From: Alisma plantago-aquatica
Lineage: Eukaryota; Streptophyta; Magnoliopsida; Alismatales; Alismataceae
Length of the DNA stretch: 64,000 bases
Direction of reading: 5' to 3'
Assembly (NCBI GenBank): GCA_963693085.1
Contig: OY856413.1
Coordinates: forward strand, 747,084,556 to 747,148,555
A model generated the notes under the pieces. That model made no database searches and was not told the DNA's origin. It saw only the letters and a program-made list of their open reading frames with translations. Position numbers and translations under genes: made by a program. Shown in pieces: positions 38,101 to 49,848 of this stretch. Numbering within the stretch: position 1 is the first letter of the stretch; each line of letters begins with the position of its first letter.

Positions 38101-40198
38101 TTGAACCATTGAATCACCCTTCAATTAGACCTTCAATTAGGGTTTTGAACCCAATTTAACTAGGGTTTACAATCAAGAAACCATCAATTAGGGTTTTGAA
38201 ATCGAGGAACCATTAATGGTTGACATTGTGGGACTAATTCAATTGAAATCATTGGATCATCATCAAACCATGACATGACCTGACCTCAAACGGTCTTGAG
38301 TTCGTTTGGATGACCTACAAATGGTCTTGAGACCGTTTGACTCAAACCATCATTGAAATCTATGAAATTCAATTAGGGTTTGCATCATTGAATCAATCAT
38401 CAATTGAGTCATCGATTGTATTTCAATTTGAAATCATTGGATCTTCAACCATCCAATCATACTCAACCATAGGCTTCCAAACGGTCTTGGTTGACCTCCA
38501 AACGGTCTTGAGACTGTTTGTGTGAATCAACCCAAAAATTGATTCAATTACTTAAGGATTCAACACTCAACCCGACTAGGTTTTACATTTGAGGGATCAT
38601 TCATAATTGAAACCATTAAGATCAGACCAATTGAAACCATTAGATAAATATCCAATTACATCAGAAAATTTCCTCAAATGGTCAACCATTGCAAATGGTC
38701 AACCACTCCAAATGGTTTGAAACCATTTGGTTTCAAATGGTTTGATGAAACTGTTTGGCCAATTTCATTGAAACCGATTGGTCCAAATTTTTAAACCGTT
38801 TGCCTAGGATATTAATTGAGGTGTGTGCTTGTGATGACATCATCATCTTCAAGCTACAAACCCACGAAACTTTTTGTAATTTCTATGGTGATTTCATCAA
38901 TCATTCAAATAAAATTTTGGGAATAAAGAAGGAATCAACAATTGATAAAGATATGGAATCAATAACAAAGTGCAAGGGTTCAAGTTATATAACCTGCCTT
39001 CAATTGAGATTCAAAGATCCAAGCTTCACGTCAACAATGGTGGATGAAGCTTCTTCAACTATCCCATGGCTTATCCTCAAGCTTTTGAGTGAAAAGATTG
39101 GCTAGAGTTGAAGATTGAGTGAAGGAAAGAAGAAATCAAGCATTGATTTGTGATTTCCACCATGAAATCAAGGTGAAAGAAGGTCAAGAATCTTACCAAT
39201 AGGTTTGGCGTCATCCTCTTGTTGCTCCAAGCTCCCTTTGTCGTTTTTGCAAGCAAGAAGTGAAAGTGGTTTCGAAATTACCCTTTCAACTCAAGGATAA
39301 AGGAGCATATATATGAATTTTATGGAAAATTCATTTAAGAGAGAGAAAGTAGGGATTATCTCCTCCATTTCCTTGCCACTTGCTCCCTTCCCTTCCTTGT
39401 TTATGAAGATATCTTATTTGCTTATTATTCCTCTCAATTATCCATGATTTAAAGAAAAGCAAATTAAGCACCTTAACCCTTATAATAATATCCATAAGTT
39501 AGTGGATATTTCTTTTTATTTTCTTAATGTGAGTGGGTTCTCCACTCACGTAGATATTTGCATTGCCCTTGCAAGGCACATGCTCGTTCATATATGTGTA
39601 TTTCAACCTCTACAATTTTGGTTGAAGGGAAATCCAATTAACATATTTATTTTTGCATTAATTTGAAGTAAAGTTCCAATTATGCTTAAATCTTGATTAT
39701 TTTAATATCAAGATTCTCTTTCTTCCAAAATGATACAAATGATATGCCCCTCTCATTTTCTTTGCTCTACATGATGCCAAGAAACATTAGGGACTATTTT
39801 GAAGTGGTAATTTGCATATTGAACCTTAGGTTTTGGGTAAATTGCATATTACACCAAAACTAGGTTTTAATACACAAACATTGCTCAACATACTCTTTTC
39901 TTGTTATTTAGGCCCCTACAAGCCATACCTCTGCATCATTCTCATGCCTATGATGCTTCAATACTAGAGTAACATTTCACCATGTAAAATTTGCAATTTA
40001 ACCACTCAACTTGGGTAATTTTCACTTTAGCCCAAAACAAGTAAAACATTATTTCAACATTATTCAAAAAGGACTAAAATTGAAATATAAGTTCCTCTTG
40101 AGCCTTAATTACTTTTCAGGAGATAAGAGAAAGCATATAACCAACTTTATTAAGTAAAACATCTAGGTTTAAGCATAACCCAGGTCAGGGATGTTACA
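35193..40198 (-). repeat. 3' LTR of the giant-LTR element (5006 bp)
   Basis: Plus strand begins TGTGACACACCGATCAC and ends GGGATGTTACA. It aligns throughout with 43154-48189 (5036 bp), with scattered substitutions and small indels. It contains CT microsatellite at about 37565-37590, TTAGGGTTTCACATAG-type phrases at 37370-37460, and palindrome clusters at 37740-37990, 38285-38525 and 38690-38800. Confidence 0.88.
37735..38800. repeat. Palindrome cluster (AAACGGTCT...AGACCGTTT) in the left LTR
   Basis: Many copies of AAA(C/T)GGTCT and AGACC(G/A)TTT occur, often paired as CAAACGGTCTTGAGACCGTTT-like hairpins of about 20 bp. Variation is mostly C to T or G to A at the CpG of each arm. The paralogous cluster in the other LTR is at 45690-46790. 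Confidence 0.8.
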
Positions 40199-41758
40199 AA
40201 TTATAAACCCCTAACAAGGATTTCGTCCCTGAAATCCCAGGAAAAAGGAGAGATAGATTTTAATCATTTATCATACCATCAAGTCTCCACATAACATCTT
40301 AATGTCATGGAGACACCATAGATCTTTAATCCACACATAGTTCTTTCACACAGGGTTATTCTAAGGAAATATTTTTATCTTGATAAACTTTTCCATCATA
40401 ATTACAATTGTTCCTTCCATTAGTTCAACCTTATCAATGTTTATGTTTATGTAGAGCATAAACCCCTAACATATAATGTCCATATTATTTTATGTAACTA
40501 GATTGATTTCACAGTTGGCCAATATAGGTAACCAACATAAATCATCTATTATTTCTCAAATACCAGAATCCTTACTTTGCTATTCATCATATGTATTGAG
40601 AACACATATCATCCTTATCGTATTCATTTCTCTATTGTTACCACCAAAGGTACACATGCATAAGTTATTTCTTTTATTTTAGGACATTGCTTGTTCCATA
40701 TATCATTATCTTGGAACCAAAGTTCAAAGCAAACTGATACTTTTCTAAGTATCCATCAACGGATCATTTCTAATCCATGTACATCAAATATCATAATACT
40801 TACTTGATTGCCATGTTAATGAAAGGAAGAAACATAAAGGAACATACTCCTATCATTACCCAAGGTTGTTTATCAGAGGGGAAACATATATATTTAATAG
40901 AGGTAATCCACTCAGCAATCCTTTATTTGTTTGGGAAAGTTCACTTAGTAAACCCTATGTGGCTGGGAAAGTTCACTTAGCAATTCCTCATTAGTTGGGA
41001 AAGTTAACTTAGCAATTCCTCATGTGATTGGGAAAGTTCACTCAGCAATCCCTATGTTATTGGGAAAGTTCACTCAGTAATCCTTATGTAATTGGGAAAG
41101 TTCTCTTAGCAATCCCTATGTAATTGGGAAAGTTCACTTAGCAATCCCTATGTAATTGGGAAAGTTCACTTAGCAATTCCTCATTAGTTGGGAAAGTTCA
41201 CTTAGCAAACCCTATGTGGCTGGGAAAGTTCACTTAGCAATTCCTCACTAGTTGGGAAAGTTCACTTAGCAAACCCTATGTGGTTGGGAAAGTTCACTCA
41301 GCAATCCCTATGTTATTGGGAAAGTTCACTCAGCAATCCTTATGTAATTTCATTATACTCACTAGATTGTTTCAGAATGACTACTTGATCAGATTAATCA
41401 GAAAGATAACAATCTAAGAGTTACATACTTGCCCTATCTCCAATAATCATATACTTGGCCAGGGTATACAAGTATTGAGATTAGGTAGTATGCACTTTGT
41501 TTGCTATCATGTTCCTCACTTTACATATCATTTTACACACAAGATTTTTCATTCCTGGATTTTCTTCAGGCATCACTTCTATATCTCATCTTTTATCACA
41601 CAGATAAGAGAGATTATAAAGCATTTTAAGGAATACTGAGTAAAATGTAAATTCTCATCTTCCTTATGTCCTTATAGGACTAGTCAGAGGAAATTCAAAA
41701 ACAACTACCTTCTTATTTTTTAACACATAGTATCATGAAATATAATATCAGAATGAAT
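40199..41758 (-). mobile_element. Internal 3' tail of the giant-LTR element (left copy)
   Basis: Beside the LTR, the minus strand has 'tttcagggacgaaatcctt' followed by a short purine-rich GTTAGGGGTTT. This is the end typical of gypsy pol plus polypurine tract ('ttcggggacgaaat...'). No other pol domain is seen. The tail joins directly to the end of the gag frame, so protease, RT, RNase H and integrase are missing. A 32-bp minisatellite occupies 40932-41348. Confidence 0.7.
40932..41348. repeat. 32-bp minisatellite, 13 units (left tail)
   Basis: Units of the form TGGGAAAGTTCACTTAGCAA plus a variable 12-bp part (TTCCTCATTAGT, ACCCTATGTGGC, TCCCTATGTTAT or TCCTTATGTAAT). Thirteen near-perfect units in exact 32-bp register. 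Confidence 0.93.
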
Positions 41759-43025
41759 CTATTTCATTTGACCTATCACAACCTGAGGGTTGACTATCGC
41801 ATCAGATTGATTCATTGCATAGAACCTCACAGTTTCTTGTTGTTGACCCTATGCTTGATTGTTAGGTGTTGATGAACCATCTTGGGACGCTTGTCCACGT
41901 CCTCTATTGTTACTAGAAAATTGCCTCCTTTGTGAGCCTTGCAAACTCTACCTTAGAGGTAGAGTCATCATTGAATTCCCGTCCGGACAATCCTTTGCTA
42001 GATGTCCCGGTTGTCTACATTGGTAACAGACCTTGGTCGCAAAAGAGGGTTTGTGAGATCCAGTCACCGGTGTTGATGCTATGTCGGGGGCTCTACTTGG
42101 AGCAATACTACGGTCCCTACCCCTAGTTGACGTCCATTGCATCTGGGTATTGAATCTCGATGGTGCTGCCAATGTAGAAAATCTTGACTTCTTAAAACTT
42201 TCAGATCTTTGTCCTTAAAACTGAGTGTACACCTTCTTACCACTGGTATGTCGTTTCTCGATTTCAGACCTTTCTATCCTCCTTACCGACTCCACAAAAG
42301 TGGTAAACCTCTCCCTGTTCTCTAAAGTAGACACAGGAATGGTCAGTTAAGCGTTCAACCCCTACTCAAAATGTCAAATTCTTTCCTCATCATTAACCGC
42401 CATATGTGGACAAAATCGCAACAGCTTCATGAACTTAGCTTCATACTCGCTAATGTTCATCTGTCCTTGTCTGATCCTCTCAAATTGAGAGATCTTCTCA
42501 TCTAGATACGTCTTAGGGAAGTATCTACTAATGAATTCTCGTCGGAATTCTTCCCATCCGACCTCAACACACTGGCCTCTTATCTTCTTCTATAATCCAC
42601 CAGTGACCAACACTCCCTTTTAGGAGGTATACTGCATGTCTTACCTTCTCGACTTTAGGAATATCAAGGATCCTGAAAGTCTTCTCCAGCACCGTCAGCC
42701 ACAAATCAGCATCTGCTGGATCAGATGTACCAGCATAATCTATGGCTCCAACCTGGTGAAGTCTCTCAAAAGTCTTGTCGGCTCCCTATCCCTCATTATG
42801 GGTTGGTGCCCTAGGTGCAGGTGGTGGCATCCTATCAGCCATGTGTGTAATAGTCGCCATAAATTGGTCGAACAGGGTATGGAAGGCTGGATTTTCTGTC
42901 ATAGTTGGGTCAAACCGGGGATGTTCAGGTACTGGCCCTTCCCTAATACGGTCCCTTGCACCTCCTCCTGGTGCAGCAACACTGTTATCAACAGCGTGTT
43001 CTTCGTGTGTTCTAGACATCTTCAA
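41759..43025 (-). pseudogene. gag: Broken gag of the giant-LTR gypsy element
   Basis: Gag forms the particle that packages element RNA. From the ATG at 43025, the minus strand reads MKMSRTHEEHAVDN, then PAFHTLFDQFMATITHMADR. A stop lies at about 42786. The same frame then continues DKTFERLHQVGAIDYAGTSD and LWLTVLEKTFRILDIP, with a frameshift near 42570. The retrotransposon-gag core follows as FRREFISRYFPKTYLDEKIS and MNISEYEAKFMKLLRFCP. A zinc knuckle CYQCRQPGHLAKDC (CX2CX4HX4C) lies at 41987-42028. It ends FYAMNQSDAIVNPQVVIGQM, resembling the start of the protease region, then stops. Dead as it stands; the plus-strand frames here are shadows. Confidence 0.85.
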
Positions 43026-43135
43026 GTTTTTCTTCTCCTCCTATATGAGCAGATGTCACTAGCAGATAATCTGTAAGACACTAGAACATACTCAACATCT
43101 TAGTCATATGTCTCTGTAGACTAAACGAACCTAGA

Positions 43136-43147
43136 GCTCTGATACCA
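43136..43147 (-). other. tRNA-Met primer binding site of the giant-LTR element
   Basis: The minus strand reads TGGTATCAGAGC, six bases inside the LTR end at 43154. It fixes the element's orientation as minus and 43154-48189 as its 5' LTR. Confidence 0.92.
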
Positions 43148-43153
43148 CTAAAT

Positions 43154-46100
43154 TGTGACACACCGATCACAATAACATGATTTACTTATGTGAAAGCGTT
43201 CGTTAGCAGCGGATTACCAAAAATCACTAAAAATTAAAACCATTTTACAGAGAGGTCCACAAAGGAAAACTCTTTCACATAGAACCAAGGTAATACATTT
43301 ACATTATGGTTTAAATGTACATGTCTTGGATTGTCTCATCTCAAATATTACAACATCAACTATTCTGTTAAACTCTATTCAGATAGCATAAGAACATTGA
43401 GGTATCAAGCCAAAATCTCAGATCGATTCATTAAAACCAACTACTGACTCCGAGGACCTGAGAGTACAGAGATGACACATAGGACTCTATTCACACATAT
43501 ACAAAACTTGATGGCCAGTGTCTCTACCTGAGAATTCACTGCTAGTCCTAGTGCTGTTGTTGTCCTTCTCCTACTGAAGGGTTCCTACCTCCTCATCCGC
43601 ATCCACCTAAAAATGTGGATCCCAAGGGGGTGAGACAATTGTAAATTTCCCCAGTGAGAGATATAACTCTCCGCCAGAAACATTATTATTGCAGTTTAAA
43701 AAGATAAATCTGAACAGAAGAATCATAATTGTTTAACAGCAGTTAATTCATTGTCTAATAGATTAGAACATTATTCTTATCTAAAGCATTGCAGCTATAA
43801 CCTGATAGAGCAGCATGTCACTTATCCATTAAGGAATATGAAGAACATGTATAACATTTATCCGCTATATTAGGCAGCATAATATCAACCAATGTTTCTT
43901 GTATTTCAACTTTATGCAAATACATTACATGGCTAATTATATTTTACACATCATGTGTCAAACTACAATTAGCTTGCCAGGGTATATTGACATTTTCACT
44001 ATAGAGTTATAGTCGCAACATATACTCTCTACAGGCTTAGATCACATAGCTAATGTCTGGAATTGTTTTGTGGAGTCATGGTCTATAGCCATACTCTTTT
44101 AACAAAGTATTGGGATCTTAATCCCTCATCTCATCAAGAACATTTCCATGTCTTAACAAGTTCGTCATCATGATTATAGAGTATGGGTATTCAAACCCTT
44201 AGTTCATCATAGAATACTTGTTACCACTTAACAGAAAACTTAATACCTTCAGGTCATTTGACCAAGGTAAGCATAATTCTTGCTACACAAGCATTCCACA
44301 TAGCACACAAAGCTTAATTCACCTCTTGTTACCTCTTAGTAGGCAACAAGGCATATTATGGCTCATTATCAATTCTTAATAAAAGAAACATCATAGCTCA
44401 TACTTGGCTATATTCATCTTCTCATGATACCAGCATGGTTAGTACTTCATGATAACAGTTATAATGCCTACATGTCAGCACCATGCAACACAAAGTAATT
44501 CCACTATTCCCTTTTTAGGATTCAGGGTTTCTCTTACATAGCATCACCCTCCCTTAGGGTTTTCCATAAATAACCACTTAGGTTATTAATATCATATTAT
44601 TAATGATCAATCCCTATTTCATTGCTTCATACAACTAGGAGCCAATATTGATAACATAAGTATTCAAGCATGCTTATTTATTCTCATCATTCATCATTAA
44701 ATGAATTATCAACACAAAGTATGAGTTTCTCTCTCATCTTTACCAGAATATGATTACATCATAGTTTATTGGTTTGGATTAACCTTTTCATAAGACATGT
44801 TAGCCTACACTTATCAAAGTACATTACATCTCAATGTAACAATTGATATGACACACTTCATGTGTCACTCATCCAAATATATTGGATTTAAAACACATCA
44901 AGGTATATCAGTCTTGAGGTGCTGGATGTGATATCTATCATATCTTGATGTATCACTTCCCTCATCACCTTTATCTTACTTGAGTTCATCCACTTAGTTT
45001 GTATTAGGATATTCCCCATCCTAACACTTTATGCATCAGTTCATCACATTTATCATGTAATGTACTAGTCATAAATCACTTATTTCGAATATACAACCAT
45101 TGTCAATTATATGGACTCATCTTTGAGTTAGGAACTATTGATATAAGGATATCCATTGTCAACCTCTTTAGGTGTTACATTTGTCAATATATTAATCACT
45201 ATTCCATTATTAGGAATAGGATTTTCCATTTTTATAAATTAAGGTTCACTTAGTATCTCCCATATATATGGATTTCACATAATATCACTCTTCATTAGAG
45301 TTCCACATAACATCCTTCTATAATAGAGTTTCACATAGTATTACCTAAAATTAGGATTTCACTTGACATCTCCCTCAATTAGGGTTTCACATAGCTTTGC
45401 CCTAAATTAGGGTTAGGACTCATTAATCTTTTTAATGAGGGTTTCATGATCTCATTATTATGGATCAAACCCTGATTACATATTTTATTCATAATGAGAT
45501 AATTAGGGCTTAATTATGTAAGCATCCCTCTCTCTCTTTCTCTCTCTCATCCTCTCTAGGATGTTAAGTATTTCAAGATTGATCTAGGTCAGCTCTTCAT
45601 TTAAGTACACACAGTTAGGGTTAACCTTTATAATCACCTTTAGTCTACATCATTAATAATCAAGTAGCTAATTGACCTTTAATCATAATAGGTGTTCAAA
45701 TGGTTTGACCAATTAAACCTTATATGGTCTTGGTCACTTAGATCCCAAACGATCTTGGTCACTCAGACCTTGAATGTTTTGAAACCGTTTAAGCAAAACA
45801 ATAATGAAATCGTATGGACAATTCACACTTGAAACCACTTGGGTCTCCAAATGGTTTGAGACCGTTTGGTCTCAAACGGTCTTGAGACCGTTTGATCCCA
45901 AATGGTCTTGAGACCGTTTGGACTCAAACGGTCTTAAGACCGTTTGGTCCAAACTCACTCAAAACTGAATGGACCAAAAAGGTCTTCCATCACTTTATCA
46001 ATTCAGGGTTTCAATCATTGAACCATCTATCAATTGAACTACTGATTTATTCTTCAATTGAACCATTGAATCAACCTTCAATTAGACATTCAATTATGGT

Positions 46101-48189
46101 TTTGAACCCAATTAAACTAGGGTTTATAATCAAGAAACCATCAATTAGGGTTTTGAAATCGAGGAACCATTAATGGTTGACATTGTGGGACTAATTCAAT
46201 TGAAATCATTGGATCATCATCAAACCATGACATGACTTGACCTCAACGGTCTTGAGGTTGTTTGTATGACCTCCAAATGGTATTGAGACCGTTTGACTCA
46301 AACCATAATTGAAATCTATGAAATTCAATTAGGGTTTGCATCATTGAATCAATCATCAATTGAGCCATCGATTGTATTTCAATTTGAAATCCTTGGATCA
46401 TCAACCATCCAGTCATACTCAACCATAGGCTTCCAAACGGTCTTGGTTGACCTCCAAACGGTCTTGAGACCATTTGGGTGACCTCCAAATGGTCTTGAGA
46501 CCATTTGGGTGACTCAACCCAAAAATTGATTCAATTACTTAAGGATTCAACACTCAACCCGACTAGGGTTTACATTTGAGGGATCATTCATAATTGAAAC
46601 CATTAAGATCAAACCAATTGAAACCATTAGATCAATATCCAATTACATCAGCAAATTTCCTCAAATGGTCAACCATTTTAAATGGTCAACCACTCCAAAT
46701 GGTTTGAAACTGTTTGTTTTCAAACGGTTTGATGAAACCGTTTGGCCAATTTCATTGAAACTGATTGGTCCAAAATTTTGAAATTATTTGCCTAGGATAT
46801 TAATTGAGGCGTGTTCTTGTGATGACAATATCATCTTCAAGCTAAAAACCCAAAAAACTTTCTGTAATTTCTATGGTGATTTCATCAATCATTCAAATAA
46901 AATTTTGGGCATAAAGAAGGAATCAACAATTGATAAAGATATGGAATCAATAACAAAGTTCAAGGGTTCAAGTTATATAACCCGCCTTCAATTGAGCTTC
47001 AAAGCTCCAAGATTCACGTCAACAATGGTGGATGAAGCTTCTTCAACTATCCCACGGATTATCCTCAAGCTTTTGAGTGAAAAGATTGGCTAGAGTTGAA
47101 GATTGAGTGAAGGAAAGAAGAAATCAAGCATTGATTTGTGATTTCCACCATGAAATCAAGGTGAAAGAAGGTCAAGAAGCTTACCAACAGGTTGGGGGTC
47201 ATACTCCTATTTCTCCATTCTCCCTTGGTCATTTTTTCAAGCAAGAAGTGAAAGTGGTTTCGAAATTACCCTTTCAACTCATGGATAAAGGAGCATATAT
47301 ATGAATTTTATGGAAAATTCATTTAAGAGAGAGAAAGTAGGGATTATTTCCTCCATTTCCTTGCCATTTTATCCCTTCCCTTCCTTGGTTATGAGGCTAT
47401 CTTCTTTGCCTCTTATTCCTCTCAATTATCCATGATTTAAAGAAAAGCAAATTAAGCACCTTAACCCTTATAATAATAATATTCATAAGTTAGTGGATAT
47501 TTCTTTTTATTTTCTTAATGTGAGTGGGTTCTCCACTCACGTAGATATTTCCATTTCCTTTGTAAGGCACATGCTCGTACATATATGTGGATCTCAACCT
47601 ATAAAATTTTGTTTGAAGGGCAATCCAATTAACATATTTATTTTTGCATTAATTTGAAGTAAAGTTCCAATTATGCTTAAATCTTGATTATTTTAATATC
47701 AAGATTCTCTTTCTTCCAAAATGATACAAATTAGATGCCCCTCTCATTTTCTTTGCTCTACATGATTCCAAGAAACATTAGGAACTATTTTGAAGTGGTA
47801 ATTTGCATATTGAACCTTAGGTTTTGGGTAAATTGCATATTACACCAAAACTAGGTTGTAATGCACAAACATTGCTCAATAGGCTCTTTTATTGTTATTT
47901 AGGCCCCTACAAGCCATACCTCTGCATCATTCTCATGCCTATGATGCTTCAATACTAGAGGAACATTTCACCATGTAACATTTGCAATTTAACCCCTCAA
48001 CTTGGGTAATTTTCACTTTAGCCCAGAACAAGTAAAACATTATTTCAACATTATTCAAAAAGGACTAAAATTGAAATATAAGTTCCTATTGAGCCTTAAT
48101 TACTTTTCAGGATATAAGAGAAAGCATATAATCAACTTTATTAAGCAAAGCATCTAGGTTTAAGCATAACTCAGGTTAGGGATGTTACA
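43154..48189 (-). repeat. 5' LTR of the giant-LTR element (5036 bp)
   Basis: Plus strand starts TGTGACACACCGATCAC and ends GGGATGTTACA. Collinear with 35193-40198. It holds a perfect 20-bp palindrome AAACGGTCTTAAGACCGTTT at 45926-45945 within the cluster 45690-46790. A plus-strand frame at 46788-47093 matches 38755-39105 in the other LTR, but is antisense to the element. Confidence 0.88.
45690..46790. repeat. Palindrome cluster in the right LTR
   Basis: Same arrangement as 37735-38800 but with more intact CG-containing arms, including 45926-45945. Arms separated by TG or TA occur within the hairpins, and 'gacctccaaa(c/t)ggtcttgagacc' is repeated at about 46268-46505. Confidence 0.8.
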
Positions 48190-49848
48190 AATTATAAACC
48201 CCTAACAAGGATTTCGTCCCCGAAATCTGAGGAAAAGGGAGAGATAGATTTTATTAATTTATCATACCATCAAATCTCAACATAACATCTTAATGTCATG
48301 GAGATACCATAGATATTTAATCCACACATAGTTCTTTCACACAGGGTTATTCTAAGGAAATATTTGTAGCTTGATAAACTTTTCCATCATAATTAATGTT
48401 CCTTCCATTAGTTCAACCTTATCAATGTTTATGTTTATGTAGAGCATAAACCCCTAACATATGATGTCCATATTATTTTATGTAACTAGATTGATTTCAC
48501 ATTTGGCCAATATAGGTAACCAACATAAATCATCTATTATTTCTCAGATACCAGAATCCTTACTTTGGTATTCATCATATGTGTTGAGAACACATCTCAT
48601 CCTTATCATATTCATTTCTCTGTTGTTACCACCAAAGGTACACATGCACAAGTTATTTCTTTTATTTTAGGACATTGCTTGTTCCATATATCATTATCTT
48701 GGAACTAAAGTTCAAAGCAAACTGATACTTTTCTAAGTATTCATCAACGGATCATTTCTAATCCATGTACATCAAATATCACAATACTTACTTGATTTCC
48801 ATGTTAATGAAAGGAAGAAACATAAAGGAACATACTCCTATCATTACCCAAGGTTGTTTATCAAAGGGGAAACATATATATTTAATAGAGGTAATCCACT
48901 CAGCAATCCTTTATTTGTTTGGGAAAGTTCACTTAGTAAACCCTATGTGGCTGGAAAAGTTCACTTAGCAATTCCTCGTTAGTTGGGAAAGTTCACTTAG
49001 CAAACCCTATGTGGCTGGGAAAGTTCACTTAGCAATTCCTCATTAGTTAGGAAAGTTCACTTAGCAATTCCTCATGTGATTGGGAAATTTCACTCAACAA
49101 TCCCTATGTTATTGGGAAAGTTCACTCAGCAATCCTTATGTAATTGGGAAAGTTCTCTTAGCAATCCCTATGTAATTGGGAAAGTTCACTTAGCAATCCC
49201 TATGTAATTGGGAAAGTTCACTTAGCAATTCCTCATTAGTTGGGAAAGTTCACTTAGCAAACCCTATGAGGCTGGGAAAGTTCACTTAGAAATTCCTCAT
49301 TAGTTGGGAAAGTTCACTTAGCAAACCCTATGTGGTTGGGAAAGTTCACTCAGCAATCCCTGTGTTATTGGGAAAGTTCACTCAGCAATCCTTATGTAAT
49401 TTCATTATACTCACTAGATTGTTTCAGAATGACTACTTGATCAGAGTAATCAGAAAGATAACAATCTAAGAGTTCCATACTTGCCCTATCTCCAATAATC
49501 ATATACTTGGCCAGGGTATACAAGTATTGAGATTAGGTAGTATGCACTTTGTTTACTATCATGTTCCTCACTTTACATATCATTTTACACACAGGATTTT
49601 TCATTCCTGGATTTTCTTCAGGCATCACTTCTATATCTCATATTTTATCACACAGATAAGAGATATTATAAAGCATTTAAAGGAATACTGAGTAAAATGT
49701 AAATTCTCATATTCCTTGTGTCCTTATAGGACTAGTCAGAGGAAATTAAAAAACAACTAATTTCTTATTTTTTAACACATAGTATCATGAAATGAAATAT
49801 CAGAATGAATCTATTTCATCTGACCTGTCACAACCTGAGGGTTGACTA
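48190..49848 (-). mobile_element. Internal 3' tail of the giant-LTR element (right copy)
   Basis: Collinear with 40199-41796, including the polypurine tract, the 32-bp minisatellite and the last ~13 codons of gag (NPQV region). The rest of gag, the primer site and nearly all of the outer LTR are deleted. It joins at 49849 to a 49-bp LTR stub ending TGTTACA at 49897. Confidence 0.82.
48920..49400. repeat. 32-bp minisatellite, 15 units (right tail)
   Basis: Same unit and order as the left tail but with two more units near the start (the TTCCTCGTTAGT / ACCCTATGTGGC pair). One unit is shifted by a single-base difference. Confidence 0.93.

Noticed and set aside
35193..41780. A 6.6-kb LTR ending at TATCACA/TGTCACA near 41780 and 49832
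   Set aside because: The shared 1.6-kb tail lies beyond a proper LTR end (GGGATGTTACA), contains the polypurine tract and pol-end motif, and ends within the gag frame. It is internal domain.
42636..43076. A 146-codon plus-strand gene
   Set aside because: It is the antisense shadow of the gag frame, which has recognisable gag motifs and a CCHC knuckle on the minus strand.
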